Positions 25,178-33,436 of a DNA stretch of 51,210 bases are shown in pieces (position 1 is the first letter of the stretch; every line of letters begins with the position of its first letter). This DNA comes from Microvirga sp. (GTDB taxonomy: Bacteria; Pseudomonadota; Alphaproteobacteria; Rhizobiales; Beijerinckiaceae): assembly GCA_022241475.1 (NCBI GenBank), contig JAKOMT010000003.1:1-51210 (forward strand), written 5' to 3'. The translations under genes were made by a program, and so were the position numbers. The notes beneath the pieces are model-generated. The model was not told the DNA's origin. It saw only the letters and a program-made list of their open reading frames with translations, and searched no databases.

Positions 25178-26341
25178 ATGATGAAGGGGATCGTCGTCCT
25201 CGAAGCCGCCGAGGGGATCGCGGGGCCGGTCTGCGGTTTGCAGTTCGCCGATCTGGGCGCGCGCGTCATCAAGATCGAGCCGCCGGAAGGGGACCGCTCG
25301 CGAGGCTGGGGGCCGCCGTTTCTGGACGGCGACAGCGCGCCCTTCCTCGCGCTCAACCGCAACAAGGAGAGCGCCGTCGTCGACTGGTCGGACGAACGCG
25401 CGCCGCGAACCTTGCGCGCGCTCGTCGCCGGCGCGGACATTCTCATCGAGCACGACAGGCCGCTCGTGAAGAGCTGGCGGGACGCGCTGGGGGAGGAGCC
25501 GACGGCGATCAACGATCGCCTCGTGCACCTGCGCATCAGCGCCAACGGTCCCGAAGGGCCGCTGGCGGGTCTCGCGGGCTCCGAACTGACGGCGCAGGCG
25601 ATGTCGGGCTACTGGCGGCTCCTGGGGCGGCCGCAGGACGCGCCCTTGCGCCACGGGGCCGAACTCGCGGAGATCGGCACGGGCCTGTTCGGCTACCAGG
25701 CGGCCGTGGCGGCGCTGATCGGTCGCGAACGAAGCGGGAAGGGCGAGATCGTCGAGCTGTCGCTCCTCGGCTCGCTGATGACCTACGCGACCATCCTGAC
25801 TGCGGCGATGAACGAGCCCGACGACTGGGTGGGGTTTCACCTCCTCAACATCCTCTGGCCGCCGGACACCGGCTATCGCACGGCCGATGGGAAGGTGACG
25901 CTCGAGTTCCGGCGCGGCCGGCAGGTCTGGGTCGATTTCTGCGAGCGCGTCGGCCTCGGCGCGCTGCCGGACGATCCCCGCTTCAAGGACTGGCGCTCCA
26001 CGATCTACACCGGCGACCGCGTCGGCGAGACCAAGGCGGATTACGAGGCGGCGCTCAGCAAGCTCTCCACGCTCGAGGTTTTGGCCTCGGCCATGGAGGT
26101 GGGCGGGACGTCGGTGCCGCACGCCACGATGGCGTCGATCAGCTCGCATCCGCAGACCGAGAGCGTCGGCGCCTTCACGACGGTCCCCTTGGGGACGAGC
26201 GGGCGGATGCGGCAGGTGGCGGCGCCGTTCCGGGCGACGATGCCGCAGGACGCCCCGCCGCATCGCGCCTGCCCGTCATTGGGCGCGCAGAGCGAAGCCG
26301 TCTTCGCCGAGTTCGGCGCACATTCCGATCCGTCCCGTTAA
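25178..26341 (+). CDS. Family III CoA-transferase, probable non-catalytic subunit
   Basis: This is a 387-residue CaiB/BaiF-type protein. The N-terminal fold is typical (GPVCGLQFADLGARVIKIEP, PFLALNRNKESAVVDW). Where family III enzymes carry the catalytic Asp before TG/AGL, this one has Glu165 (AELAEIGTGLFGYQAA). The next gene encodes a homologue with Asp169 at the matching point. In heteromeric family III transferases such as BbsEF, one subunit lacks the Asp, so these two may form one enzyme. Glu could also retain some activity. The gene follows the dehydrogenase by 7 bp with AAGGAGG. The second ATG (25181) is the better-spaced start. Confidence 0.87.
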   Translation: MMKGIVVLEAAEGIAGPVCGLQFADLGARVIKIEPPEGDRSRGWGPPFLDGDSAPFLALNRNKESAVVDWSDERAPRTLRALVAGADILIEHDRPLVKSWRDALGEEPTAINDRLVHLRISANGPEGPLAGLAGSELTAQAMSGYWRLLGRPQDAPLRHGAELAEIGTGLFGYQAAVAALIGRERSGKGEIVELSLLGSLMTYATILTAAMNEPDDWVGFHLLNILWPPDTGYRTADGKVTLEFRRGRQVWVDFCERVGLGALPDDPRFKDWRSTIYTGDRVGETKADYEAALSKLSTLEVLASAMEVGGTSVPHATMASISSHPQTESVGAFTTVPLGTSGRMRQVAAPFRATMPQDAPPHRACPSLGAQSEAVFAEFGAHSDPSR

Positions 26342-26354
26342 GCCGGAGAGTTCC

Positions 26355-27581
26355 ATGACGAAAGGTCCCCTCGCAGGCGTGACGGTCCTCGACATCAGCC
26401 AGGCGGCGGTCGGTCCGTGGGCCGGCATGCTGCTCGGCCAGCTCGGCGCCGACGTCATCAAGGTCGAGCCGCCGTCGGGCGATCTCATTCATTACGTCAA
26501 GCCGACCCAGAACGGGTTCGGCACGACCTACGCGACGATGAACCTCAACAAGCGCGGCGTCATTCTCGATCTGAAGGATCCCGAGGAACGCGCCGCCGCC
26601 CTCGCGCTGGCGGAAAAGGCCGACGTCGTCATCGAGAATTTCCGCCCCGGCGTCGTCGAGCGCCTCGGCATCGACTACGCGACCGTCCGGGCGCGCAATC
26701 CCCGCGTCGTCTATTGCTCCGTCACCGGCTTCGGGCGGACCGGACCGATGAAGGACATGGGATGCACCGACCAGCACGCGCAGGCCTTCTGCGGTTACGG
26801 CGCGCTGAACGGCGAGCCGGACGGGACGGGCGAACTGATGCGCTATTACGCCCATCACGACCTCACCACGGCGATGATCGTCACTCAGGCGGTGCTCAGC
26901 GGCCTGTGGGTCCGTGAGCGGACGGGCGAGGGCCAGCAGGTCGAGACCTCGATGCTGCAGGCGGGCCTTTCGCTCCAGCGCGTTCGGCTGATGGAGTATT
27001 TCTCGACCGGGATCGCTCCGACGCCGCAGGGCAGCGCGATTTCCTATTGCGCGCCCGATCAGGCGTTTTTGAGCGGCGACGCCCGTTACGTCGCCGTGAG
27101 CGTGACGAGCGAGCCGGAATGGCGGGCGTTTTGCGCCGCCATGTCATTGCCGGAGCTGGCGGCGGATCCGCGGTTCGCCAGGAACGCCGACCGGGTTCGC
27201 CACCGCGAGGCGCTGACCGCGATCCTCGTCGAGCGGTTCGCCGCGATGCCCGCGCCGTGGTGGGTTAAACGTCTGACCGACGCCGGCGTGCCGGCCTCGT
27301 TGTATTTCGACCACGAGCAGCAGCGCCATCACGCCCATGTCCGCGAAGCCGGCATGATCGTCGAGGTCGAGAAGGAGCCGTGGGGAACGCTCGCCGTAGG
27401 CGGCGCGCCGTGGCGCTTCGGCGGCGCGACTTGCGCCGTGGAGCCCCCGCCGTTCCCGGGCGAGCATACGCAGGAGGTCGCGGCGGAATTCGGCGTCACG
27501 GCCAAGCACCAACCGGGAAGCTGGCGTCTCCCGCCGCGCGATCCCGAACAGACGGCCCCGGGCCGGGAGAAGAACGCATGA
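26355..27581 (+). CDS. Family III CoA-transferase, catalytic subunit
   Basis: This 408-residue CaiB/BaiF-family protein has the usual N-terminus (VLDISQAAVGPWAGMLLGQL, GADVIKVEPP), the TMNLNKRGVILDLK segment, and catalytic Asp169 in YYAHHDLTTAMIVTQAVL. CoA moves from a donor thioester to an acid through a glutamyl/aspartyl-CoA type intermediate on this Asp. It starts 13 bp after its Glu-bearing paralogue, and its stop overlaps the hydrolase start (ATGA). It likely activates the imported acid. Confidence 0.9.
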   Translation: MTKGPLAGVTVLDISQAAVGPWAGMLLGQLGADVIKVEPPSGDLIHYVKPTQNGFGTTYATMNLNKRGVILDLKDPEERAAALALAEKADVVIENFRPGVVERLGIDYATVRARNPRVVYCSVTGFGRTGPMKDMGCTDQHAQAFCGYGALNGEPDGTGELMRYYAHHDLTTAMIVTQAVLSGLWVRERTGEGQQVETSMLQAGLSLQRVRLMEYFSTGIAPTPQGSAISYCAPDQAFLSGDARYVAVSVTSEPEWRAFCAAMSLPELAADPRFARNADRVRHREALTAILVERFAAMPAPWWVKRLTDAGVPASLYFDHEQQRHHAHVREAGMIVEVEKEPWGTLAVGGAPWRFGGATCAVEPPPFPGEHTQEVAAEFGVTAKHQPGSWRLPPRDPEQTAPGREKNA

Positions 27582-28255
27582 GCACGACGACACTCGAAGC
27601 CGAAGACGGTCATCGCTTCTCCGCCTATCGGGCGGGTCCCGCCGATGCGGCCACGGGCCTCGTCGTCGCGCAGGAAATCTTCGGCGTGAACGACCACATT
27701 CGCTTCGTCTGCGACCGATGGGCCGCGAAGGGCTACGCGGTGATCGCGCCGGCCCTGTTCGATCGGGCCGAGCGCGGATCCGAACTCGGCTACTCCAAGG
27801 ACGACGTGGCGCGCGGCATGGAACTGCGCAAGCAGGTCCCCGAAGCGGGCGCGCTGGCGGATATCTCGGCGGCGGCGAATGCTCTGGGGAACCGGCCCGT
27901 CGCGATCGTGGGATTCTGCTGGGGAGGGACCCTCGCTTGGCAGGCCGCGACGCGCCTCGATCTGTTCCGGGCCGCCGCGGGCTGGTACGGCGGCGGCGTC
28001 GCCGCGACGAAAACCGCGAAGGCCAATTGCCCCGTCCAGCTGCATTTCGGCGAATTGGATCATGCGATCCCGTTGAGCGACGTCGAGGCCGTCCGGCAGG
28101 CGCAGCCGGATGTGGAGATCTTCGTCTACGAGGGCGCCGCCCACGGCTTCGGCTGCGACGCCCGCGCGAGTTTTCACGCGCCGTCGGCCGAGAAGGCGTG
28201 GGCGCGGACGCAGGCGTTTTTCGAGCGGCATCTGGGGGCGCCGGGTGGCTCCTGA
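27578..28255 (+). CDS. Dienelactone hydrolase family protein
   Basis: This 225-residue alpha/beta hydrolase has the dienelactone hydrolase triad Cys114 (GFCWGGTLAW), Asp161 (GELDHAIP) and His189 (GAAHGFGC), plus Glu33 in VAQEIFGVN, which activates the Cys in DLH. Classical DLH opens 4-carboxymethylenebutenolide to maleylacetate in chloroaromatic breakdown, but no other genes of that route are here. An unknown ester, lactone or thioester is equally likely. The ATG overlaps the CoA-transferase stop; the longer open frame is a shadow. Confidence 0.88.
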   Translation: MSTTTLEAEDGHRFSAYRAGPADAATGLVVAQEIFGVNDHIRFVCDRWAAKGYAVIAPALFDRAERGSELGYSKDDVARGMELRKQVPEAGALADISAAANALGNRPVAIVGFCWGGTLAWQAATRLDLFRAAAGWYGGGVAATKTAKANCPVQLHFGELDHAIPLSDVEAVRQAQPDVEIFVYEGAAHGFGCDARASFHAPSAEKAWARTQAFFERHLGAPGGS

Positions 28256-28291
28256 TCGAGCCGGTCGCCCTCCGGCGTTGAGACGACCGCG

Positions 28292-29230
28292 ATGAAGAAG
28301 GCGCTTCTCGTGGCTCAGCCGGCGCCGCGGCGGCTTCTCGAGACGCTCTCGGAGCATTGCGTCGTCATCGGCCCGGTCGAGAATTGGCGCGAGCCGGAGG
28401 AGGGCGACGGGCTGGCGGATGCGCAGGCCGTGCTGGTCTACGGCGGGTCGCCCTTCGAAGCCTCGACCATGGACCGCTTCCCGCGTCTGGAGCTCATCTG
28501 CTGCTACGCCAGCGGCTACGACGGCGTCGACCTCGATGCAGCAAGGGCGCGGGGCGTCGCCGTCGCTCACAGCCCTGGGGCGAACGCTCCGATGGTGGCC
28601 GATTTCGCGCTCGGACTGATGATCGCGACCGTGCGCCGGATCGTCGAGGCGGACCGGCTGTTGCGCGCGGAGGGCTGGGCGGCCGCGCGCGGCCGTCCGG
28701 TCGCCGGGCTGACGGGTCGAAAGGTCGGGATCTACGGACTGGGCGCCGTCGGTCGCGAGATCGCGCGGCGCGCCCTCGGCTTCGGCATGTCGGTGGCCTA
28801 TCACAATCGCCGTCGGCCGGCCGACGTCCCCTATCCCCGCTTCGACAGCCTGCGCGCGCTCGCCGATCATGCCGACATTCTGGTGCTCGCCGCCCGGGCC
28901 GACGACGACAACCGTCACGTCGTGAACGCCGAAATCCTCGACGCGCTCGGCCCCGGCGGCTTTCTGATCAACGTCGCGCGGGGCTCGCTCGTGGATGAGG
29001 AGGCGCTTGTCGCGGCCCTGCGGGAGGGTCGGATAGCGGGCGCCGGGCTCGACGTCTTCGCCGACGAGCCGAACGTGGACGCGCGCCTCGCGCAATGCCC
29101 CAACATCGTGATGACGCCGCATCTCGGCGGGCTCACCCGCGAGGCGGAGATCGCCGCGCAGGGAATGATCCTGGACAATCTGCGCGCGTTCGCGACCGGC
29201 GAGCGTGTTCCCCACCTCGTGCCGCCATGA
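28292..29230 (+). CDS. D-isomer-specific 2-hydroxyacid dehydrogenase
   Basis: This 312-residue NAD(P)-dependent enzyme interconverts 2-keto and D-2-hydroxy acids. The nucleotide fold is KVGIYGLGAVGREIARRALG, and the catalytic Arg lies in LINVARGSLVDEEAL. Glu is in DVFADEPNVD and His in MTPHLGGLTREAE, completing the Arg-Glu-His set. It resembles the glyoxylate/hydroxypyruvate reductase branch. It is 36 bp after the hydrolase, so it is probably the last catabolic gene of this operon. Confidence 0.88.
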   Translation: MKKALLVAQPAPRRLLETLSEHCVVIGPVENWREPEEGDGLADAQAVLVYGGSPFEASTMDRFPRLELICCYASGYDGVDLDAARARGVAVAHSPGANAPMVADFALGLMIATVRRIVEADRLLRAEGWAAARGRPVAGLTGRKVGIYGLGAVGREIARRALGFGMSVAYHNRRRPADVPYPRFDSLRALADHADILVLAARADDDNRHVVNAEILDALGPGGFLINVARGSLVDEEALVAALREGRIAGAGLDVFADEPNVDARLAQCPNIVMTPHLGGLTREAEIAAQGMILDNLRAFATGERVPHLVPP

Positions 29231-29336
29231 CGACGCTCGCCCGCTTCACGCGACTTTCCGTGAGCATTTACGCCATACTCTATCCGCCCTGCTTGGTTTA
29301 CTATCCAGATTCCCGGAGAGGGCGATCGGCAAGCTG

Positions 29337-30317
29337 ATGGAAATTCGCCAGCTACGATACTTTATTTCGGTCGCCGAGATGGGATCGTTCTCCCGCGCGG
29401 CCGATCACTTGCGCGTCGCCCAATCCGCCCTCAGTCGGCAGATTCAAGCCCTGGAGAAGGAGCTCAGCGTCACGCTGCTGCTCCGCAATCGACGAGGCCT
29501 GCAGTTGACGGAGGCTGGATGCGCGCTCCTCAACCGCGCGCAATCCGTCGTCGACCAACTGCATATGGTGCGTTCGGAAGTTCAGGCGCACGCCAACATT
29601 CCGAAGGGTTCGCTGCGCATCGGCGTGCTGCCGTCGATCGGCGAATTCCTGATGCCGCGGGTGCTCAGCAAGTATCGCACACTGTATCCCGACGTTCACA
29701 TCCATCTTCGCTCCGGCTTCAGCGGCTATATTCAGGATTGGCTGAACCAGGATCACATCGACATGGGCATGATGCACAGCCCGTGGGCCGGCAGCAATCT
29801 GATCGCGGAGCAGCTGGCGATCGGGAGCATGGTCGTCGCGTTGCCGATCCCGAGCGCGATGCGTCGTCTGAAAATGCCGATCAAACCGATCTACGACGTC
29901 ACGGATCTCGCCCGGATGCCGTTGATCCTGCCAAGTCCGGCGCAGGCGCAGCGAATTCTGATCGATCGTCAGGCGCTGGCGTCCGGCTTCACGCCCAACG
30001 TCATTCTCGAGGTCGACAACATCAGCATCATCAAGGCGCTGGTGCAGGAGGGCGAGGGCTGCACCGTGATCGCCTACAGCGCGCTGCATACCGAAGTGAA
30101 GAAGGGCCGCCTGCGCATCGCGCCCCTCGCCCGGCCGGGCATTCCCGCGGATATGGCGGTCGTCACGCGCAACGATCGGCCGGTCACGGCCGCCATGCGC
30201 CTGATGATCAAGGCGATCAAGGAGGAATTGCGCGCCGTCGTCGATGACGGCGGGTGGCCGACGGAATTCTTCGAGCTCGTGAAACGGCCTCAACCGAGCC
30301 CGTTTCGCGAGGAGTGA
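29337..30317 (+). CDS. LysR-family transcriptional regulator
   Basis: This 326-residue regulator has an N-terminal winged HTH (MEIRQLRYFISVAEMGSFSR, LRVAQSALSRQIQALEKELS) and a C-terminal ligand-binding domain (SLRIGVLPSIGEFLMPRVLS, ILEVDNISIIKALVQEGEG). The NAC/CynR-like branch fits best. It probably controls one or both flanking catabolic modules in answer to a pathway compound. The ATG at 29337 starts the HTH exactly; an upstream frame from 29205 is not family-like. Confidence 0.9.
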   Translation: MEIRQLRYFISVAEMGSFSRAADHLRVAQSALSRQIQALEKELSVTLLLRNRRGLQLTEAGCALLNRAQSVVDQLHMVRSEVQAHANIPKGSLRIGVLPSIGEFLMPRVLSKYRTLYPDVHIHLRSGFSGYIQDWLNQDHIDMGMMHSPWAGSNLIAEQLAIGSMVVALPIPSAMRRLKMPIKPIYDVTDLARMPLILPSPAQAQRILIDRQALASGFTPNVILEVDNISIIKALVQEGEGCTVIAYSALHTEVKKGRLRIAPLARPGIPADMAVVTRNDRPVTAAMRLMIKAIKEELRAVVDDGGWPTEFFELVKRPQPSPFREE

Positions 30318-30712
30318 TCGAGGCCGCTCTCGTATCTCGCGCCGGCATGCAGGCTATCTCGATCCGGCGGCTTGGCGGAGCCGCGACACCCGCTATCGTC
30401 GAGCCGACGCGTCGAAGACGTGAACAAAAAAGGTCGGAGCCGGCGCTTCGCGCGCTCGGTCAAATCCGGCCCGGGGAGGAAGCATGACCGTGCCGTGCGC
30501 CGCCGCCGGCGAAGCGCTCGCCGTGGCGATCTCGGGATCCGCCGCGCCGCCGCCGGACGCTCTCCGCAGCGTCTCTTTCCCCGATCAGCCATGCCGAGCA
30601 ACGCGGGAATGACGGTCCCCGCCGCCCTGCGCGTCGCGACCCCGATCATCGGCGCCGGGTCCCGCGCCGTCACCCGAATTCGCACGCTCTTCGCGCGTGA
30701 GGAGGAGGTCGC
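30318..30712 (+). promoter_or_regulatory. Leader region before the MmgE/PrpD gene
   Basis: No normal-size gene is supported here, though two very short frames with translation signals are listed separately. The segment separates the LysR gene from the second catabolic module and probably carries that module's promoter. I could not single out -35/-10 elements. Confidence 0.35.
30484..30612 (+). CDS. Possible 42-codon upstream ORF
   Basis: An ATG with an excellent GGGGAGG site 4 nt upstream opens a 42-residue frame (MTVPCAAAGEALAVAISGSA at its start). It ends in TGA overlapped by the next ATG. The peptide is not recognisable. It may be a leader peptide or a gene remnant whose ribosome site survives. 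Confidence 0.3.
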   Translation: MTVPCAAAGEALAVAISGSAAPPPDALRSVSFPDQPCRATRE

Positions 30713-30716
30713 ATGA
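30609..30716 (+). CDS. Possible 35-codon ORF coupled to the PrpD gene
   Basis: This frame begins in the stop of the 42-codon ORF (ATGA) and ends in a TGA overlapping the MmgE/PrpD start (ATGA). It reads MTVPAALRVATPIIGAG and onwards. A chain of two short overlapping frames leading into a gene suggests translational coupling. It may also be accidental in GC-rich DNA. Confidence 0.25.
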   Translation: MTVPAALRVATPIIGAGSRAVTRIRTLFAREEEVA

Positions 30717-32110
30717 CCCTGATCCAGACCCTCGCCGACTTCACGTCCGGCTTGTCCGCCGATCGATTGCCGCCCCCGGTCGTCGAGCGCGGCAAACTGT
30801 GCCTTCTGGACTATGTCGGCGTCGCGCTCCAGGCGGATCGCTACGGCACGGCCAGCACGCGGCGGGGCGCGCAGGAACTGCTCGGCGTGCTGCGCGCCGA
30901 AGGGGCGAGCGGCGACAGCATCGTGCTGGGGCGCTCCGAACGCCTGACGCCGTCGAACGCCGTGTTGCTCAATTCCTATCTGGGACAATCCACCTCCCTC
31001 GACGACACGGCCGTTCGATCGATGGCGCATGTCGGATGCGCGGTCGTTCCGACGATCCTCGCCTTCGCGGGGCCGGAAAAAGCGGACGGACGGGAGATGA
31101 TCGCCGCCATCGTGGCGGGATACGAGGCGATGATCCGCGTCGGCCGCGTGGTCATGCCGGGGCTCGCGAAACGGGGATTCCACGTGACGGCGCTGACCGC
31201 GCCGTATGGCGCCGCGGCCGCGGCCGCGCGGCTGATGAAGCTCGACGCGACGAAGACCGCGGCGGCGCTCGGTATCGCGGGCAATCTCGGCGCGGGCCTT
31301 CAGGAGGCGCTGTTTCGATCCTATGCGGCGGGCAAGTTCGCCGTCGGGCGCAGCGCGCAGGCCGGCGTCCTCGGCGCGCTTCTGGCGCGCGAGGGCATGG
31401 CCGGAGCGCCGGCCTTTCTGGAAGGTCCCGAGGGATTCTTGCGGGCGATGTCCGACGAGGTCTTCCCGCATCTGCTCCCGGAGAGGCTCGGCGAGGAATA
31501 CGAGATCGGCGATATCGGATTCAAGTTCCATTCCGGGTGCCGGCACTGGCACGCGGCGGTCGACGCGATCGAGGACATTCGCCACGAGCGCCCCTTCGGA
31601 CCGGACGACGTCGAAGCCATTCACGTCGAGACCTATGGCGAAGCCCTGCGGATGAACATCGATCATCCGGGCGGCGGCGACGAGGCGCGGCTATGCACGC
31701 CGTTCGCGATCGCCCAGAGCCTGCTCGGGGAGAGGATCATCGCCGGCGACGTCTTCAGCGACGAGCAACTCCGGCGCGAGGACGTCCGGGCGCTGATGGA
31801 TCGGGTGACGCATTCGCTCAATCCGGATTTCGAGAAGCGCTACCCGCTCGATTGGCCCGTGGCGGTGGCCATCACCCTGCGCGACGGCGACGTGCTGAGC
31901 GCCGAGCGCGATCGCCCTCGGGGCGAGCCGGGCAACACGCCCGCGGCCGCCATCATCGCCAAGTTCGTCGACATGGCGGGCGGCATGCTCGGCGAGGAGA
32001 GGACGCAAGCGGCGCTGGGCTTCGTGCGCGGCCTCGAAGACGCGGAGAATATCGACCCCCTGCTCGCGGTTCTCGCCGAGCCGTCGCCCGGTCGACGCGA
32101 TGCGGCGTGA
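30713..32110 (+). CDS. MmgE/PrpD family protein
   Basis: This 465-residue protein matches the MmgE/PrpD fold throughout: LDYVGVALQADRYGTAS, NAVLLNSYLGQSTSLDDT, AIVAGYEAMIRVGRVVMPG and FKFHSGCRHWHAAVDAI, with a final lid region. The family includes 2-methylcitrate dehydratase, cis-aconitate decarboxylase and iminodisuccinate epimerase, so the reaction cannot be assigned. Neither prpB nor prpC is nearby, which argues against a methylcitrate cycle. A GGAGG site lies 4 nt before the ATG. It heads a module with an MFS carrier and an acyl-CoA synthetase. Confidence 0.87.
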   Translation: MTLIQTLADFTSGLSADRLPPPVVERGKLCLLDYVGVALQADRYGTASTRRGAQELLGVLRAEGASGDSIVLGRSERLTPSNAVLLNSYLGQSTSLDDTAVRSMAHVGCAVVPTILAFAGPEKADGREMIAAIVAGYEAMIRVGRVVMPGLAKRGFHVTALTAPYGAAAAAARLMKLDATKTAAALGIAGNLGAGLQEALFRSYAAGKFAVGRSAQAGVLGALLAREGMAGAPAFLEGPEGFLRAMSDEVFPHLLPERLGEEYEIGDIGFKFHSGCRHWHAAVDAIEDIRHERPFGPDDVEAIHVETYGEALRMNIDHPGGGDEARLCTPFAIAQSLLGERIIAGDVFSDEQLRREDVRALMDRVTHSLNPDFEKRYPLDWPVAVAITLRDGDVLSAERDRPRGEPGNTPAAAIIAKFVDMAGGMLGEERTQAALGFVRGLEDAENIDPLLAVLAEPSPGRRDAA

Positions 32111-32200
32111 GGACATGACGCCCGCGACCGCCGACGCCGATTGCGAGGGGCCGGAACGCCGGCCTCATCGGCCAACGGCTCCAGAGGGCGGGGCGGCGAG

Positions 32201-33436
32201 ATGACGCCCGCCGCCGGTCCGTCCCGCTATCGCTGGGCGATCCTCGCCGTGTTCTTCATGGTGATGGGCCTCAGCGGCGTCGGAAACTTCATCTATCCGG
32301 CGATCAGCACCTTCATCGCCGACGATCTCGGGCTGAGCGCGTCGCAGATCGGAATGCTTGGGGCCGCGCCGTTCTTCGGCGCGCTTCTCTTCAATCTGGT
32401 CGCGGGCTATTTCGTCGATCGTCTGGGGGTGCGGCGCTCCGCCGCCATCTGCGGGGCGGCGCTGACGGCGTTCTTCCTGCTGTCGACGCTGACGACGCGA
32501 TTCGAGGTGCTGCTCGTCCTCGCCGTCGCATTCGGCGTCGCCATGAGCTTTCTCAATCCCCTCACCCAGAAGGGGACCTATCTCTGGTTCCCTCCACGGG
32601 AGTTCGGGCTCGCCGTCGGGGTCAAGCAGGGCGGCATTCCGGCCGGGTCTGCGGCGAACGCGGCCTTGCTGCCGATTGTCTGCGCCATCTACGGCTGGCA
32701 GGGCGGGTTCGTCGCCGGCGCGATGGTCACGGCGGTGATCACGGTGCTGGTCGTCGGGATCTACCGCGATCCGGTCCGGCCCGACGGCAAGCGCGCGCCG
32801 GTCGAGTTGCCCAAGCTCATCCATGTGCTGGAGCCCGCGACGCGCCTCGGGCCGTTCCTGATCGGTCTGATCGGCTTCACCCACGGAGCGCTGACGATCT
32901 CGGCGGTCAATTTCTTCATCCCGATCCTGCGCGATTTCGACGTGGACGTCATCGTGGCCGGCGCCTATCTCGCGCTGGCGCAGTTCATTTCCGTTTTCGC
33001 GCGGCCGGTGATCGGCCTCGTGTCGGACCGAATGGGGAGCTCCGGGCGCGCGACGTTCCTCGGGCTCTACGTGGCCCTCGGGGCCGCCCTGTTCGCCCTC
33101 ACGCCGCTCGTGCTCCCGTACGCCCAGGCGCCGATCGCGCTCCTCGCGCTCGCCGTCGGACTGGGCCTCGTGAATTCGTGGTCTGGCCTCTACTACGCGG
33201 CCATCAGCGAGGTGGGCGGAGCCGGGCGCGTCGGCGTCTCGACGAGCTTCGGCGCGCTGGCGAATTCGCTGGGGACCAGCACCGGCCCCGTGCTCTTCGG
33301 CATCATGGCCGACAAGACCGGCTCGTGGACCCCGGGCCTGCTCATCGTCGCGGCGCTGTCCGTCGTGTCGGGGCTCCTGTGCGCGTTCTTCGCGGGCCGC
33401 AAACCGCAACAACCGATCGACAAAGGGGGCTCCTGA
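32201..33436 (+). CDS. MFS transporter
   Basis: This 411-residue, 12-helix carrier starts YRWAILAVFFMVMGLSGVGN and has the A-motif-like GYFVDRLGVRRSA between helices 2 and 3. A second basic loop is VSDRMGSSGRATFLGLYV. It resembles the CynX/NarK and oxalate/formate-antiporter-like carriers of organic anions. Its stop abuts the acyl-CoA synthetase start, so it probably brings in the acid that the ligase activates. I start it at the ATG at 32201, because the 20 residues upstream are not membrane-like. Confidence 0.87.
   Translation: MTPAAGPSRYRWAILAVFFMVMGLSGVGNFIYPAISTFIADDLGLSASQIGMLGAAPFFGALLFNLVAGYFVDRLGVRRSAAICGAALTAFFLLSTLTTRFEVLLVLAVAFGVAMSFLNPLTQKGTYLWFPPREFGLAVGVKQGGIPAGSAANAALLPIVCAIYGWQGGFVAGAMVTAVITVLVVGIYRDPVRPDGKRAPVELPKLIHVLEPATRLGPFLIGLIGFTHGALTISAVNFFIPILRDFDVDVIVAGAYLALAQFISVFARPVIGLVSDRMGSSGRATFLGLYVALGAALFALTPLVLPYAQAPIALLALAVGLGLVNSWSGLYYAAISEVGGAGRVGVSTSFGALANSLGTSTGPVLFGIMADKTGSWTPGLLIVAALSVVSGLLCAFFAGRKPQQPIDKGGS

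Noticed and set aside
30713..32110. Methylcitrate cycle gene prpD
   Set aside because: The MmgE/PrpD family covers several reactions, and prpB and prpC are absent nearby.
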